DNA from: Saprospiraceae bacterium
Lineage (GTDB): Bacteria; Bacteroidota; Bacteroidia; Chitinophagales; Saprospiraceae
Length of the DNA: 64,000 nt
NCBI GenBank assembly: GCA_020631355.1
Contig: JAHDHL010000014.1
Location: forward strand, 1-64,000
Reading direction: 5' to 3'
Translations under genes and position numbers: made by a program
In this document: piece by piece, positions 7,506-18,800 of the stretch
How positions within the stretch are numbered: position 1 is the first letter of the stretch
Layout of the letters: each line of letters starts with the position of its first letter
The notes under the pieces: generated by a model
What the model saw: only the letters and a program-made list of their open reading frames with translations
What the model was told of the DNA's origin: nothing
The model's database searches: none

Positions 7506-9707
7506 ATGCTCAATTTTTATAACAACGCTTACTTATCCTCCATCCTTTTAATTTTATTATTTCTTAATCCTATTTTTTCTCAGGTTCCCTGTGGAACTAC
7601 AGAAATTCATGACAATCGATATGTAATAGATGCAAATTACCGCCACGATTTCGATGTCAGAATGCAGCATCGGAAAACAATATTGGAGACAACGTTGAGT
7701 CAGGACAGATTCATTTGCAACGAACCTATAATAGTACCAGTTGCAGTACATTATAACGGTGTCACAACCCAGACATTGGATTGTTTGACAGACCTTGCAC
7801 TTTTTCAGATTGACCAGTTGAATAAGGAATTTTCTGCTACGAATGATGAAATTTCCAATTTCTATGAAGATATTATTGGCACTGATATAGACCCTGAGTC
7901 ATTAGCAGAAGAAGGAACTTGTATTCAATTTTGTTTGGCTGATGTCAATCATCCACCACTATCAGGTATTAGCGAGGGTGAATATGCAATAACTGTGAAT
8001 GAAAGTTTTGTAGCTAACGGTAGCTATCTATTCACACACCCCATGTGGGCGGGTTATCTGAATATCGTTGTTCCTAATGATTTATTCGAATATTTGGGAT
8101 ATACCCAACTTTTACAACCAGCTGATGGAAGTACGATTGTAGTCAGTAGCTGTGTTTGGGGTAGAGGAGGAGCAGAATGTGGTGATGGATTCGGTTCAGG
8201 CCAAACGCCATTTGGTGAATGTACTTATATACCTCCGAGTCATACATACAATAAAACAACCAGCCACGAAGTAGGCCATTTTCTTGGATTGAATCACGTT
8301 TGGGAATCAGAGGAGGGTAGTGGATGTGATTATGATGACGGCTTTACAGATACTCCTAATGCAAGTGGTCCCACCTATGGTTGTCCGAATAATAACAATT
8401 CTTGTTGGAGTGATGATATGCAAATGAATTATATGGATTATTCAGATGATGAATGCCGATATATGTTTTCAGAACAACAAGCAACGTTTATGTATAATAG
8501 AGCTAGTGAGCTGTGGGGTGTTTTCTCATCCAAGTGTAGTAGTAATCTAACTGTAAATGATGCCAGCGTAAGAAATATAATATTCCCATTAAATACTTCT
8601 TGTACTTCTGATGTTGCTCCTGTAGTACTTTTGGAAAACGTAGGTACGACAAATTTAACATCAGTAGAATTTTCTTATTCTGTGGATGGAGGTGAGTCTG
8701 GTACCTATGTTTGGACAGGCAATTTGTCAATGAATGAAACTGAAATAGTCTATTTGCCAATGATTGCGGGTTTGTCAGGGAATTATACCTTGAATATTGA
8801 AACCTCTAATCCGAATGGTCTCTTGGACGATAACCCTTTTAATGACGCAAAGGATAAGAGTGTGTCAATAGTAGATGGTATAAGTTTGCCATTTATGGAG
8901 GACAATGAAGATTTCTTACAACCCTTTCCTGCACAGGGAGCCTTGACAACCAGCATTATTGGTGATGCTCATGATTGGATTAAAAAGTCAGGTATCTCAG
9001 GTTATAATGAAGGGCTTTATTGCATTCATTTTGATAATTTTAATGTAGAAGATAAAAATAAAGGCAATGATGATTGGTTTGTTTTACCGGATTTAAATGT
9101 TACTGAATTCAATTCAATTAACTTGACCTTTGATTTGGCTTACACCTATTTTCAGAATGAATCGGAGATACGTGATGATGAATTAAGCATTATGTATTCA
9201 CTTGGTTGTTCTGGGGCATGGGAAGAAATATGGTCAAAAAATGGTTCTGATTTAGCTACCGTACCTCCTATGGCTTCCATATATGAACCTGAATCAGTTG
9301 GTGATTGGGTAACAAAGGAAATGGGTATCAATACCAATGGTTCTGATTATATCCGTATTGCTTTCGTCAATAAAACCGGAAAAGGAAATTCCCTTTACTT
9401 GGATAACATCAACATCCAAGGTTCGACAGCTATAGTCTCCACCAATGAAATCGAATCCTTGTCCCAATTCGATATATCACCGAATCCATCACAAGGATAC
9501 TTGAATGTGAACGTAGAATTCGAACAAAACAAACAGTTCGAAATCCTGATACATGATGTGATGGGTAGGGAATTGTATTACAGAAAACAAATTGCTGCCA
9601 TATCCAATGAGCAGTTGGATTTGAGTACATTCTCGAATGGTGTTTATCTGATAAGTATCCGAAGTGGTAATCAGATCGTTACGGAGAAAATTGTTCTGAA
9701 TAAGTAA
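7506..9707 (+). CDS. Secreted M43-type zinc metalloprotease with T9SS sorting domain (array copy D)
   Basis: This 733-residue paralogue has a signal peptide (SSILLILLFLNPIFSQ) and the zinc motif HEVGHFLGLNH from residue 254. A Met-turn MNYMDY is followed by the Ig-like, jelly-roll and type A T9SS modules seen in its neighbours. The ATG at 7506 is the first in frame and directly precedes the signal peptide. Its 3' end is identical to that of copy C over 330 bases, whereas its catalytic half differs from C at many positions (for instance CTYIPPSHTYNKT against CQYIPPSHTTSKT). The protein is expected outside the cell or on its surface; its substrates are unknown. Confidence 0.9.
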   Translation: MLNFYNNAYLSSILLILLFLNPIFSQVPCGTTEIHDNRYVIDANYRHDFDVRMQHRKTILETTLSQDRFICNEPIIVPVAVHYNGVTTQTLDCLTDLALFQIDQLNKEFSATNDEISNFYEDIIGTDIDPESLAEEGTCIQFCLADVNHPPLSGISEGEYAITVNESFVANGSYLFTHPMWAGYLNIVVPNDLFEYLGYTQLLQPADGSTIVVSSCVWGRGGAECGDGFGSGQTPFGECTYIPPSHTYNKTTSHEVGHFLGLNHVWESEEGSGCDYDDGFTDTPNASGPTYGCPNNNNSCWSDDMQMNYMDYSDDECRYMFSEQQATFMYNRASELWGVFSSKCSSNLTVNDASVRNIIFPLNTSCTSDVAPVVLLENVGTTNLTSVEFSYSVDGGESGTYVWTGNLSMNETEIVYLPMIAGLSGNYTLNIETSNPNGLLDDNPFNDAKDKSVSIVDGISLPFMEDNEDFLQPFPAQGALTTSIIGDAHDWIKKSGISGYNEGLYCIHFDNFNVEDKNKGNDDWFVLPDLNVTEFNSINLTFDLAYTYFQNESEIRDDELSIMYSLGCSGAWEEIWSKNGSDLATVPPMASIYEPESVGDWVTKEMGINTNGSDYIRIAFVNKTGKGNSLYLDNINIQGSTAIVSTNEIESLSQFDISPNPSQGYLNVNVEFEQNKQFEILIHDVMGRELYYRKQIAAISNEQLDLSTFSNGVYLISIRSGNQIVTEKIVLNK
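9378..9707 (+). repeat. 330-bp identical tract, copy 2 (partner 7054-7383)
   Basis: This is the copy D side of the 330-base identical tract shared with copy C. It ends exactly at the stop codon. Confidence 0.93.
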
Positions 9708-9815
9708 GTGTATTGAAAGTTGTAAATCAAATCTTTACTGAATGAAATAGGAATTGAATATTTCAGAATCATCTACATTATAACTTAAAATCAGGCAATT
9801 GATACCTAAACCCCG

Positions 9816-9868
9816 TATATTTAAGTTTCCGGTTATTCATATATAGAATACCCGGAAACTTAAATATA
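9816..9868. promoter_or_regulatory. 17-bp perfect inverted repeat just upstream of array copy E
   Basis: TATATTTAAGTTTCCGG (9816-9832) is repeated inverted at 9852-9868 around a 19-base loop that itself contains TATTC and GAATA. The right arm ends 18 bases before the ATG of copy E and no U tract follows it. It differs in sequence from the other three array hairpins. It may be a terminator for copy D, an operator, or a leader structure of copy E; the sequence does not decide. Confidence 0.6.
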
Positions 9869-9886
9869 TACCAAAAAACAATTCCC

Positions 9887-12097
9887 ATGATTAACAACAT
9901 TGGCCTCACCCTAGGCTATATAACCATCTTCTTGATTTGTTTCATTAACCATTCTTGGTCCCAATCCTCAGTTTGTTACACGGATGTGTTGCATGAACAG
10001 AACTACGCCAGCAACGAAGAATACAGACGTGATTATGATGAACGAATGGAAGCCCGTTCGGAGCTTCTTGACGCTGTTAAGCTAGGTGCTAGACTAGATT
10101 GCGAATCTCCCATTATGATTCCTGTCGCAGTGCATTATGACAATGTAGGAAATCAGACATTATCCTGTTTGACTGAGTTGGCATTATCCCAGATTGACAG
10201 ACTTAATCAAGATTTCTCATCGAATAATATTGATATATTCGATTATTATAATGCTACGGAAGGCACAAGACTTACAGTGGAACAACTGGCTGAGAATGGT
10301 GCTTGTATCCAATTCTGTTTGGCAGATAAGGACCATCCTTCAGGAATGGGTTTGGAAGATGGGGATTATGCCATCACAATCAATCAGGGTTATACCACGC
10401 CCGGTGGTTGGAATAGTCAGATACCTAGTGTTTGGGCTGGATATTTGAATATGAAAGTCATAGATGATATGCCTACGAACGTATTGGGATATTCTCCTGT
10501 ATTTGGTGATCCCAATGAAAGAGGGTTGGTGGTTTCCAGTTGTGTTTGGGGAACTCCTGAGTATGGATGTGGTAGCGGAATAGGTTCTGGGTATAGTAGT
10601 AATTGTAGTGTGAATGACAATTATGAATTAGGACGAATTGCCACACATGAAGTTGGACACTATCTTGGCCTCCAACATCCTTGGGGTTGTAATTATATTA
10701 TGAATTCATCATGTTGTAATTTCGATGATGGAATAGATGATACACCCAATACCGATGCTCCTTGGTTTGGTTGCCCTGAGAAAGGTTCTGAATCATGTGA
10801 AAGTGATGACATGTACATGAATTATATGGATTATACTGGCGATGCCTGTGCCTACATGTTCACAGAACAACAATCAGCTTTGATGTATGCCCGGGCTGGG
10901 GAACTGTGGAGTGAGGATTGCCCCAAATGCAGTTCGACACAAAAAAATCATGATGCTAGAATCCTTGGATTCGATTACCCGAAATACAGGGTATGTGGAG
11001 ATGTGGTATCGCCCAGAGTCATATTAAACAATGGTGGTTCTGAAATATTGACTTCCGTCGAGATTCACTATACCCTCGGGAATGGCCCTGTCAACACCTA
11101 CACTTGGAATGGATCTTTGAATCAGCATGAATCAGAAGTAGTAACACTTCCAAATGCTACTCAACCAGATGGTAGTTTTTACATATTATCGGTATATACC
11201 TCCATGCCGAATGGCTTTAATGACCAAAATCCATCCAATGACCGTCAGGATCGAAAAGTATTATCCGAATTCGGAGCAGCATCACCTTTCGTGGAAGATA
11301 TGGAAGTATTTGGAGCAGCATTCCCGACCCAAGGTATATTGATAGATAATAAGGACGATGATGAATATACTTGGGAGAGAAAGCCTGGTGCCTCGGCCTT
11401 TGGCAATGGGGTTTATGGATTACATATGAATAATTTTCTCGCTTTTGAAAGTACTGGGAATGAGGATTGGTTCATCTTGCCTGAGATAGCTACGTCAACT
11501 TATCCCTCGGTGGAACTATCCTATGATTTGGCATATGCTTATTTTTTGGTGAGTTCTACAGAGAGGATTGATATGATGAAAATTATGTACTCATTGGATT
11601 GCTCTGGCGAATGGCAGGAGCTATGGTCTGGTTCAGGAGCTGAACTATCCACTACGGCTCCAATGGATTCACCTTTTGTCCCATCAATAAATGATTGGGA
11701 TTCAAAGATGCATTTCATTGATACATACGGTGCTGATTTTGTCAGGATTGCTTTCGTTAATATATCAGGTAGTGGGAATAATCTATATCTGGATAATATC
11801 AATGTAACGGGTTCGAATACGATTGTTTCAAATCAGGAAATCAATTCTTTGTCCGAGTTTAATATTTCACCGAACCCAAGTACGGGCTACTTGGATTTAT
11901 CCATAGAATTTGAGAAACAGAATAATTATCAAATCAGGATTTTTGATGCCGTTGGAAAAATGGTGCATCAACAAGGAGGAAGTAATATTCAATTGAATGA
12001 AAGAATTGACTTATCACATCTTCCAAATGGGATATACTTCATCAACTTAATGGTAGCTGACCAAATGATAACCAAGAAATTAATCTTATCCCAATAG
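9887..12097 (+). CDS. Secreted M43-type zinc metalloprotease with T9SS sorting domain (array copy E)
   Basis: This is the last and most divergent array member, with 736 residues. It shows a signal peptide, the zinc motif HEVGHYLGLQH from residue 254, and a Cys-rich stretch after it (NSSCCNFDDG). A Met-turn MNYMDY is followed by the Ig-like and jelly-roll modules and a type A sorting domain (ISPNPSTGYLDL near residue 660, ending ITKKLILSQ). Its sorting domain resembles that of the truncated first gene rather than those of copies A to D, so it has not been drawn into the gene-converted pairs. A strong hairpin ends the array just downstream, where it meets a convergent gene. Confidence 0.9.
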   Translation: MINNIGLTLGYITIFLICFINHSWSQSSVCYTDVLHEQNYASNEEYRRDYDERMEARSELLDAVKLGARLDCESPIMIPVAVHYDNVGNQTLSCLTELALSQIDRLNQDFSSNNIDIFDYYNATEGTRLTVEQLAENGACIQFCLADKDHPSGMGLEDGDYAITINQGYTTPGGWNSQIPSVWAGYLNMKVIDDMPTNVLGYSPVFGDPNERGLVVSSCVWGTPEYGCGSGIGSGYSSNCSVNDNYELGRIATHEVGHYLGLQHPWGCNYIMNSSCCNFDDGIDDTPNTDAPWFGCPEKGSESCESDDMYMNYMDYTGDACAYMFTEQQSALMYARAGELWSEDCPKCSSTQKNHDARILGFDYPKYRVCGDVVSPRVILNNGGSEILTSVEIHYTLGNGPVNTYTWNGSLNQHESEVVTLPNATQPDGSFYILSVYTSMPNGFNDQNPSNDRQDRKVLSEFGAASPFVEDMEVFGAAFPTQGILIDNKDDDEYTWERKPGASAFGNGVYGLHMNNFLAFESTGNEDWFILPEIATSTYPSVELSYDLAYAYFLVSSTERIDMMKIMYSLDCSGEWQELWSGSGAELSTTAPMDSPFVPSINDWDSKMHFIDTYGADFVRIAFVNISGSGNNLYLDNINVTGSNTIVSNQEINSLSEFNISPNPSTGYLDLSIEFEKQNNYQIRIFDAVGKMVHQQGGSNIQLNERIDLSHLPNGIYFINLMVADQMITKKLILSQ

Positions 12098-12120
12098 GTT
12101 TGATTTAGGAAAATGATTAG

Positions 12121-12154
12121 GAAAGCCCGAATAGAATTATCTATTTGGGCTTTC
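12121..12154. terminator. Bidirectional terminator between array copy E and the M23 gene
   Basis: GAAAGCCCGAATAG pairs with CTATTTGGGCTTTC over 14 bases with one wobble around a six-base loop. It lies between convergent genes and overlaps the last codons of the minus-strand M23 gene. It could serve both strands. Confidence 0.75.
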
Positions 12155-12799
12155 TCCATTGATGAACAAATGTTGCTCCACAAAATCTGAAGGATTGATA
12201 TAGCCAGTGGTATCCATTTTGTATCCGCTTCCGATTCCCATAAAAATATCATCCCTGACTTCAAAGTGAAGATGTGATTTGTACAAACCATCGGCATTGC
12301 CAATCTTTCCTATGATTTGTCCTCGTTTGACCCAATCATGCTTACGGATATGCATTTCACTACAATGCGCATACAAGGAAATAATGAATGGTCGTTCCTT
12401 GATATTCGTTTCATGAATGATGGCAATCACCTTGCCCCATCCACTCCAACGCCCCAAATCCGAGGCAAATAATGTATATCCATTTCCAATGGAATGAATA
12501 TCGTCACCATAATCCGTATCGCCTCCACCCACACCGTTCAAATCATCTCCGAGGTGATAATTTTTCTTGAAAGGTTGGGCATTATAATATCCCTTGCCAT
12601 CGGGAAATCCTACGGGATGTCCGAAACCCTCCCCAGCACTAAATGTAGGATGCTCCTTGAAAAGAGATATATAGGATTGAATCGTAGAATGCCTATAACT
12701 CTCCTGAAATGAACCAAGGCCCATTTCAGATGTGCGCTCTCCGTTTTGACAGGAGAGAAAAAGAATGGAGAATAATATGCAGTTGAATAATGGTTTCAT
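12137..12799 (-). CDS. M23-family (LytM-type) peptidase lipoprotein
   Basis: The product is a probable zinc endopeptidase of the M23 family, which cleaves peptide crosslinks in peptidoglycan. The two metal-binding motifs are present: HLGDD (HxxxD) and, near the C-terminus, SHLHFEVRD (HxH). Between them lies the usual beta-sheet core with YAHCSEMHI and GQIIGKIGNADG. I chose the ATG at 12799 because it gives MKPLFNCILFSILFLSC, a lipoprotein signal with Cys at the lipobox. The longer frame to 12847 would start inside the terminator of the upstream gene. It may remodel the cell wall, and it separates the metalloprotease array from the macroglobulin gene. Confidence 0.85.
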   Translation of the reverse strand: MKPLFNCILFSILFLSCQNGERTSEMGLGSFQESYRHSTIQSYISLFKEHPTFSAGEGFGHPVGFPDGKGYYNAQPFKKNYHLGDDLNGVGGGDTDYGDDIHSIGNGYTLFASDLGRWSGWGKVIAIIHETNIKERPFIISLYAHCSEMHIRKHDWVKRGQIIGKIGNADGLYKSHLHFEVRDDIFMGIGSGYKMDTTGYINPSDFVEQHLFINGESPNR

Positions 12800-12814
12800 A
12801 TAAGGAAACGAAAA

Positions 12815-12840
12815 GGGTTCACCCAAACTTGGATGAACCC
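12815..12840 (-). terminator. Terminator of the alpha-2-macroglobulin gene
   Basis: The stem GGGTTCA/TGAACCC is extended by CC/GG inside the loop and is followed on the minus strand by TTTTCGTTTCC. It lies 9 bases past the macroglobulin stop and before the chosen start of the M23 gene. Confidence 0.75.
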
Positions 12841-12849
12841 CGATCAAAT

Positions 12850-15800
12850 TTATTTTACCTCAATCCTTACACCCTCGGAATGGGAAGTGAATTCAGGAGC
12901 ATACATACATTGTATCGTTGTGATTCCATTCGAAAAATCTCCTTTATGTTGTACCATTAGTGGATACTCGAAAACATAAGTACCCTTTGGAAGACGATCA
13001 AAGAAGAAATTCGTACTGGCATCCCTTGTGGATTCATAATAGCCAAGTCCCCCTTGCCATTTATATTGGCTGAGTACATTGACGGGTTCGAGTCCAGAAG
13101 CCCTCATGTCTTTCATGTGGACATATTCCATATCTCGATCAACTCGCAGTTCAATCCTTACCATTAGCTTGTCCCCTGGTGTAATCTGTTCCTGTGATAT
13201 GGGTTCCATGAATTTACCCTTGGGGCCATCCTTTTCAAGAAACAGCTGTTTCTTCAAAGTCAGTGGTGTTTCCTCGAATGTGGTAATCTTATCCAAATCC
13301 TCCAAATATTGCCAATAAACAGCACCCCACGCAACCACATCATTAGGATTCGTCACCTTTACTTGTCCCATTTCCGGACGTACTTCATCCTTTTCGTATT
13401 TCACTTTGAAATAACCGGTACCTGCCTCTTTTTCCATCGCAGCAACATCCACAGGTTGCCCACCCATTTCTATCTGTATATCCTGGTCCTGCATCAGCCA
13501 ATTGTCACCTCTCATCAAAAGGGCATATACTGCGGCAGCTGTACCCTTTGTGGTTTTCCAATTATTGGTCTGTTTGTTCTTCAGTAGCCAAACCTTTAGG
13601 TCGTCCACTGCTTGAACATCCTGGGCTACTTCGTCAAATGCCTCAATCATCAGTGCATGTGTCTCGATGGGTAATTGGTACCAGTAATATCCGGTATTAT
13701 ATTTCCAGTACATCCCCATTTCCTCATGATTCAAAGAACGTTCCTTGAGTGATTTCATAATATCATTGGTCGTACGCTCGTGACCACCCTTACGGTGTAG
13801 GGCCAATGCAATCATACCTTCCTGATACATGCCCTTATTCAACCAGAATTTCTGGGCTTGACCAATGTAATAGGTAGCTGCCTTATTAGCAGCTGAATTC
13901 ATATCAATATCATTAAAGAATGAACGGGCATACAGATAATGGATAATTATTGAATTCAGATTGTCATCTTCCCATTTCGCATGTCCTTTCTTGACCCTCT
14001 TTTCCAGTCGTTCATATTCCTCAACCATTCTGTCATCGCAATAGACAACAGCCTTTCTCATCATCATATTCACCTTGTCATCCTTGCGGATATCCTTGAC
14101 TCCTAATCTATCCAGATGCCCCATACCCTCAACGAGGTATTGTGTAATGTACCAGCTATCCCTGCCTCCCGGGAACCATGAAAAACCACCATTACCCAAT
14201 TGCCTTTCCGTAATTTTGGCTATAGCCTTATCTTGTTCCTTGGCCATTTTATTCAAATCGAATAACAAGCCGATATTCTTTTTCTGCTGCGCCTCATTCT
14301 GAGCATCCATAACCCAGGGTGTGTCCTCAAGAATAGCATATTTCAATTCCTGATTCTTGGATAAATTGGATTGTAGGGCATCCGTATTCTTCCATTTTTC
14401 GAATACCTTTTGGATATTGGGCTGGCTATTGGCAACGGTACTAGCCAATGAATTGGCATAATATCTACTGAATATCTGCTCGGTACAATCATATGGATAT
14501 TCCATAAGATAGGGTAGGGATTGGACAGCATACCATGCAGGATTGGAAGTGAATTCCAACGTCATCTGATGGTGTTGCAATGTATTGGAACTACCCGAAT
14601 TCATCAGTTTGCTGAAAGTGAAATCCTTACTTTGTTTTCCCCTTACGGGTAATGGCAACGTTTCAGTGACCATCATTCTATTGGTTAGAATGGGTAGTGC
14701 ATTTTCTTCTCCGTCTGAGAAATCCCCTGACTTTGCAATTACCCTATGTGTAATTGCATTCACTTTTCCCATGGGAATATCTAATGTCCATTTCAAAGGA
14801 GCGGATTGTCCGGCTTTAGCATCGAAACTTACCTGATTATTTTCATTGCCAAGTAACGCATCCACAGGCTCATTGGTAATGGCATCAAAAAGTTGTAATA
14901 CGGCACTACCAGCCATATTTTTTTCTGTTAGATTAGATACCTTGGCAGTGAATTCAATTCGATCCCCCTCCCTCATGAATCTAGGAGGATTGGGTACAAC
15001 CATCAAGTCCTTTTGTGTTACGACTTCTTTCTCCGTATAGGCTGTTTCCAAATCTTTCGTATGGGCAAATCCCATGAATTTCCATTTAGTCAATGCTTCA
15101 TTCATGGTGAATTTAATAATGATGTTTCCATCCTTATCAGTCTTCAAATGAGGGAAGAAGAAAACAGTTTCGTTCAGATTCGTCCGGACTTTTACGTCAT
15201 CAAAATCATCCGCATCATTCTTTTGCTCCTCAGATTTAACACCATTAGCCATCGTATTCAAATTCCCTGCAGGCAGACCCGTCTTCCTCATTTCTTCTGC
15301 TATTTTAGCTTTCTTCTTAGGTGAGGGTGGCGGTGGTGGTGGTGCTGCAGTTCTTGGAACCTCGGCTGCAACTGCCGTATCCATGACCATAGACTCTTCC
15401 ACGGCATAAGCTCCATAACTCCTATATGAGTATGAATTGATAGGGAAGCCAAACCATTGAAGGGATCGGTACTCCCTATATCTGACATTAGGTATAGCAT
15501 GTTGGAATTTATTCCCGTGTCGATAGTTTGAATGGCTGACACCGAAGTGATTGATTCTTAATCCAAGGCTAGGGTAGTGCCCGGGATAGAATTGGTTCGG
15601 CCAGTTATTGGAAGCGAATTGATCAAGGGAAGCATCATACATTCCTGCTAGCATTTCGGCGGTGACCATGTCTCCCTTAGGACCCGAAATCTTGATTTGC
15701 CATTCCTCATCCTGACCGGGATACAATTTGTCCCTGAATGTTCCATATTCGACTGATAATTCCTTATTGGACCAGGGTACAGCAATATTGATTGTTTTGG

Positions 15801-18800
15801 ATTCGGTACGGTTGTCATGCACGAATTGTAAGTGATAGCTCAAGCCTCCCCTGTGTTTTTCTTCGATGGGGATTTCCAATGATTTCAACCCTTTCGGTGA
15901 AATCCATTCTCTTTTGACAATCTTATCCTGATGTTCGATTTCAAACAATACCTTAGCATCCCTGTGAGCTGAACCGATATGGATGACGGCCTTTTCCCCG
16001 GGTTCCAATTTGTTCTTCTCTATATTATGGAAGAATGCATGATGGTCCATGGACTTTTTATCCTTAACATCAAATACTGAGAAATACTTAGTGACCTCAA
16101 CCACTTTTCCATATTTGTCCTTGGATTTCAATTCAAGCTTATATGAGCCTGCTGCAAAATCCGAGGGACTAAGATTGATGGATTGGGATGATTCAGTGTC
16201 GAACTTCTGATCTATGATTTTCTTACCCTGCAGATAATTCCTTTTGAGGTTTTCCTCTTTGTAGGGACGATTGGGGAATGTCTCCTTATATTCTTCCTTG
16301 GTTAGAACGAATTCATCTGGAACCGACCAAAACCTATCAATGACAAGACCATTGGGTATCAACTGGTGGATGGTGACTTGTCCTTTTGATTTTTCGTATT
16401 CACCATTCAGATTTTTCGAACTGATTTCAAATGATTCCAATTGGTTTCTATTAATGGACTCATCCACACTGATGTCAATATCCAAGGCAATGGTTCCCAC
16501 ATTGACGGTAGTGGTACTATTACGGGTCTCGCCCGTAATATCCGTTATGGCCGCATTGATGGTGTAGGAGAATAGTGGATTGGATGCTGCATCAACTGAT
16601 TTATCTGGTATCGCATTGAATGAAATCTTGAATTGGCCCTTTTCATCCGTCGTTGTAGTACCATTGGTAATGATTTGGCTAGGAGAGGTAGGAAAACCTC
16701 TCCACCAATATCTCCAATAGGGGAAACGAGTGTTTCTAGTTACGGTATATTTGACTTTTGCGCCATCTATATTATTCCCGGCAAGGGCTTTGGCAAACCC
16801 ACTGACTGTCACTTCGTCTTCCAGTTTATAAGAAGATTTCACAGGGTCGAATTTGACTTCGAATTTGGGTCGTTTGTATTCTTCTACCCTAAGATATTGT
16901 CTTCCGATGTTATTACCACCATAATGAACCACGATGGACATTTGTCCAAGCATGCCAGTTTCAGGTGCCGTAAAAGTACCACTAACCGTACCATATTCAT
17001 TTGTAGTCAGATTGGTTTTTTTGATTTCTTGGTAATTGGCATCCAAGAAAGAAATTTCCAATTTCTTATTGGGTAGAATGCTTGGTAAACCTGTTTGACC
17101 ATTCATTAGCAGAGGCAATGCCTTATAGTATATTGTTTGCCCGGGACGATAAATGGCTCTATCCAAAAACATGTGATTATTGACATAATCCTTTTCTTCA
17201 TTTTTTCTTCTATAACCATAATGGGAATCACCAAAATCCTGATAATCCTTTCCATTCCTTAACTTGATGAAAATGGAATTGTTCTTGGTTTTGGAACTGG
17301 CAAAGCCATCCTTACTGGTCAGTTCTGTCTTAACCAATTTGTAATCATAACCCCTTTTTTTATAATTATAATCCCTTTGGAAAAATTCAACCGAAACATT
17401 AGTTAGGGGATATCCATTTTTTCTATTTACAACAAAGATTTCGACTTCACCAGTCAGATTATTATTGCGGCTGTGGTAAGCTAAGTTTGAAATTGTGGTT
17501 TTTGCAAATGTTACCGATCCTGCCTTATCATCAAACTTCTCATTAGTGGAAACCAAAACATAGTGGGTTCCAAAATCCAAACCTTTGATTTTATATTCAA
17601 TGGAATGCGGATTATAATCCAAATCATTGGGGAGATCGATTTGTCCCTTATCTACAATAGTTCGTTGATTCATATAAGGCAGGAAATCATCATATTTTTT
17701 ACGCTTTAGAATCTTTTCCTCCTCCACGCTGAGTTTGATTACCTTATACCAAACTTTATTTTCGTTTTGGTATTGAATACTGAAAGGAAAAGCTTCCTCA
17801 GAAACATTGACCTTTTCTACTTCTATGCTCAAATTCCTCTGCATGATCCTAGCCCATAACATGGCACATAATTGGGCACCGTATGTATCCCTTTTTTCCT
17901 GTTTTACCCTGGTACAAATTTCCAGCGCTTTCTTTTTATGCCATTTGAATTTTTCTTGACCAGAATTGAACTTGAATGATTCATCATAATAAAACTGGGC
18001 GATATGATAGTCTATTTCGGCACTTGATGGATGGGCTGCATACTTTTTAGACAGTTTTTGTAATGCATTGTAATACAATTCATCCTTGTTGGAAAGGATA
18101 CTGTTCTGTCTGACATATTTAAGACGTTTGAGGTCTGCATCAATCAGTGCTTCAGGATTTTCATCATTCTTATGAAAATCGAGGATATTTTGGAAAAGTA
18201 ATAGATTAATGTACTTATTATTCTCTGTATCCGCTGTCTTGAATGCCGTATTGATAAAAGCAGAATGGTCAGATAAGGCAGATTCCTGGTCAATATAAAA
18301 TACATTCGCAGGTTCTGTCAAGTATGTCCTTTCATTCATAAAATGATCTATGGCCCTATGCATCAGAAAATCATAGAGCGTGGGCCTCAAGCCGTCCTGG
18401 AATTTTCTCTTTTTGTTGGGAGCTTGCGTTATGGCATCGAAGTCCCTGATAATCACCCTTTGAACATCCTTGTTACCAACGGAAGCAAGATAGAGGCGAC
18501 TGATTTCCTCATTCAATTTTTCTATGGACCAAGTACTGATGTCATCGGGCTTATATTCTCCTGTATCTGTGCGGTCATTGAATTTCCAAATATTCTGACT
18601 CAGATAGTTCTGGTACAATTCCGCTACTATGGATTGAAGGATTTCCTTACTCGGAAAGGACGAAGATTCGATTTCCTTTTCCATATTATGAATGGCCTTT
18701 ACATACCCATTTTCCTCTAGCTGTCCGATATATTTCCCCTTATACATCAGGGTCTTAATCACTTGGGATGGATTATTGTCTGCCTTGGCCCTGAGATAAA

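Noticed and set aside
2517-9707. Identical tracts read as a mobile element or insertion sequence
   Set aside because: There are no terminal inverted repeats, target duplications or transposase; the tracts are in-frame gene segments at equivalent positions in paralogues.
12800-12847. N-terminal extension of the M23 peptidase
   Set aside because: It would be encoded within the terminator hairpin of the macroglobulin gene and would bury the lipoprotein signal.
15013-15324. Plus-strand frames inside the macroglobulin gene (also 16633-17076)
   Set aside because: They lie entirely opposite a 2055-residue gene with a clear family match and have no features of their own.
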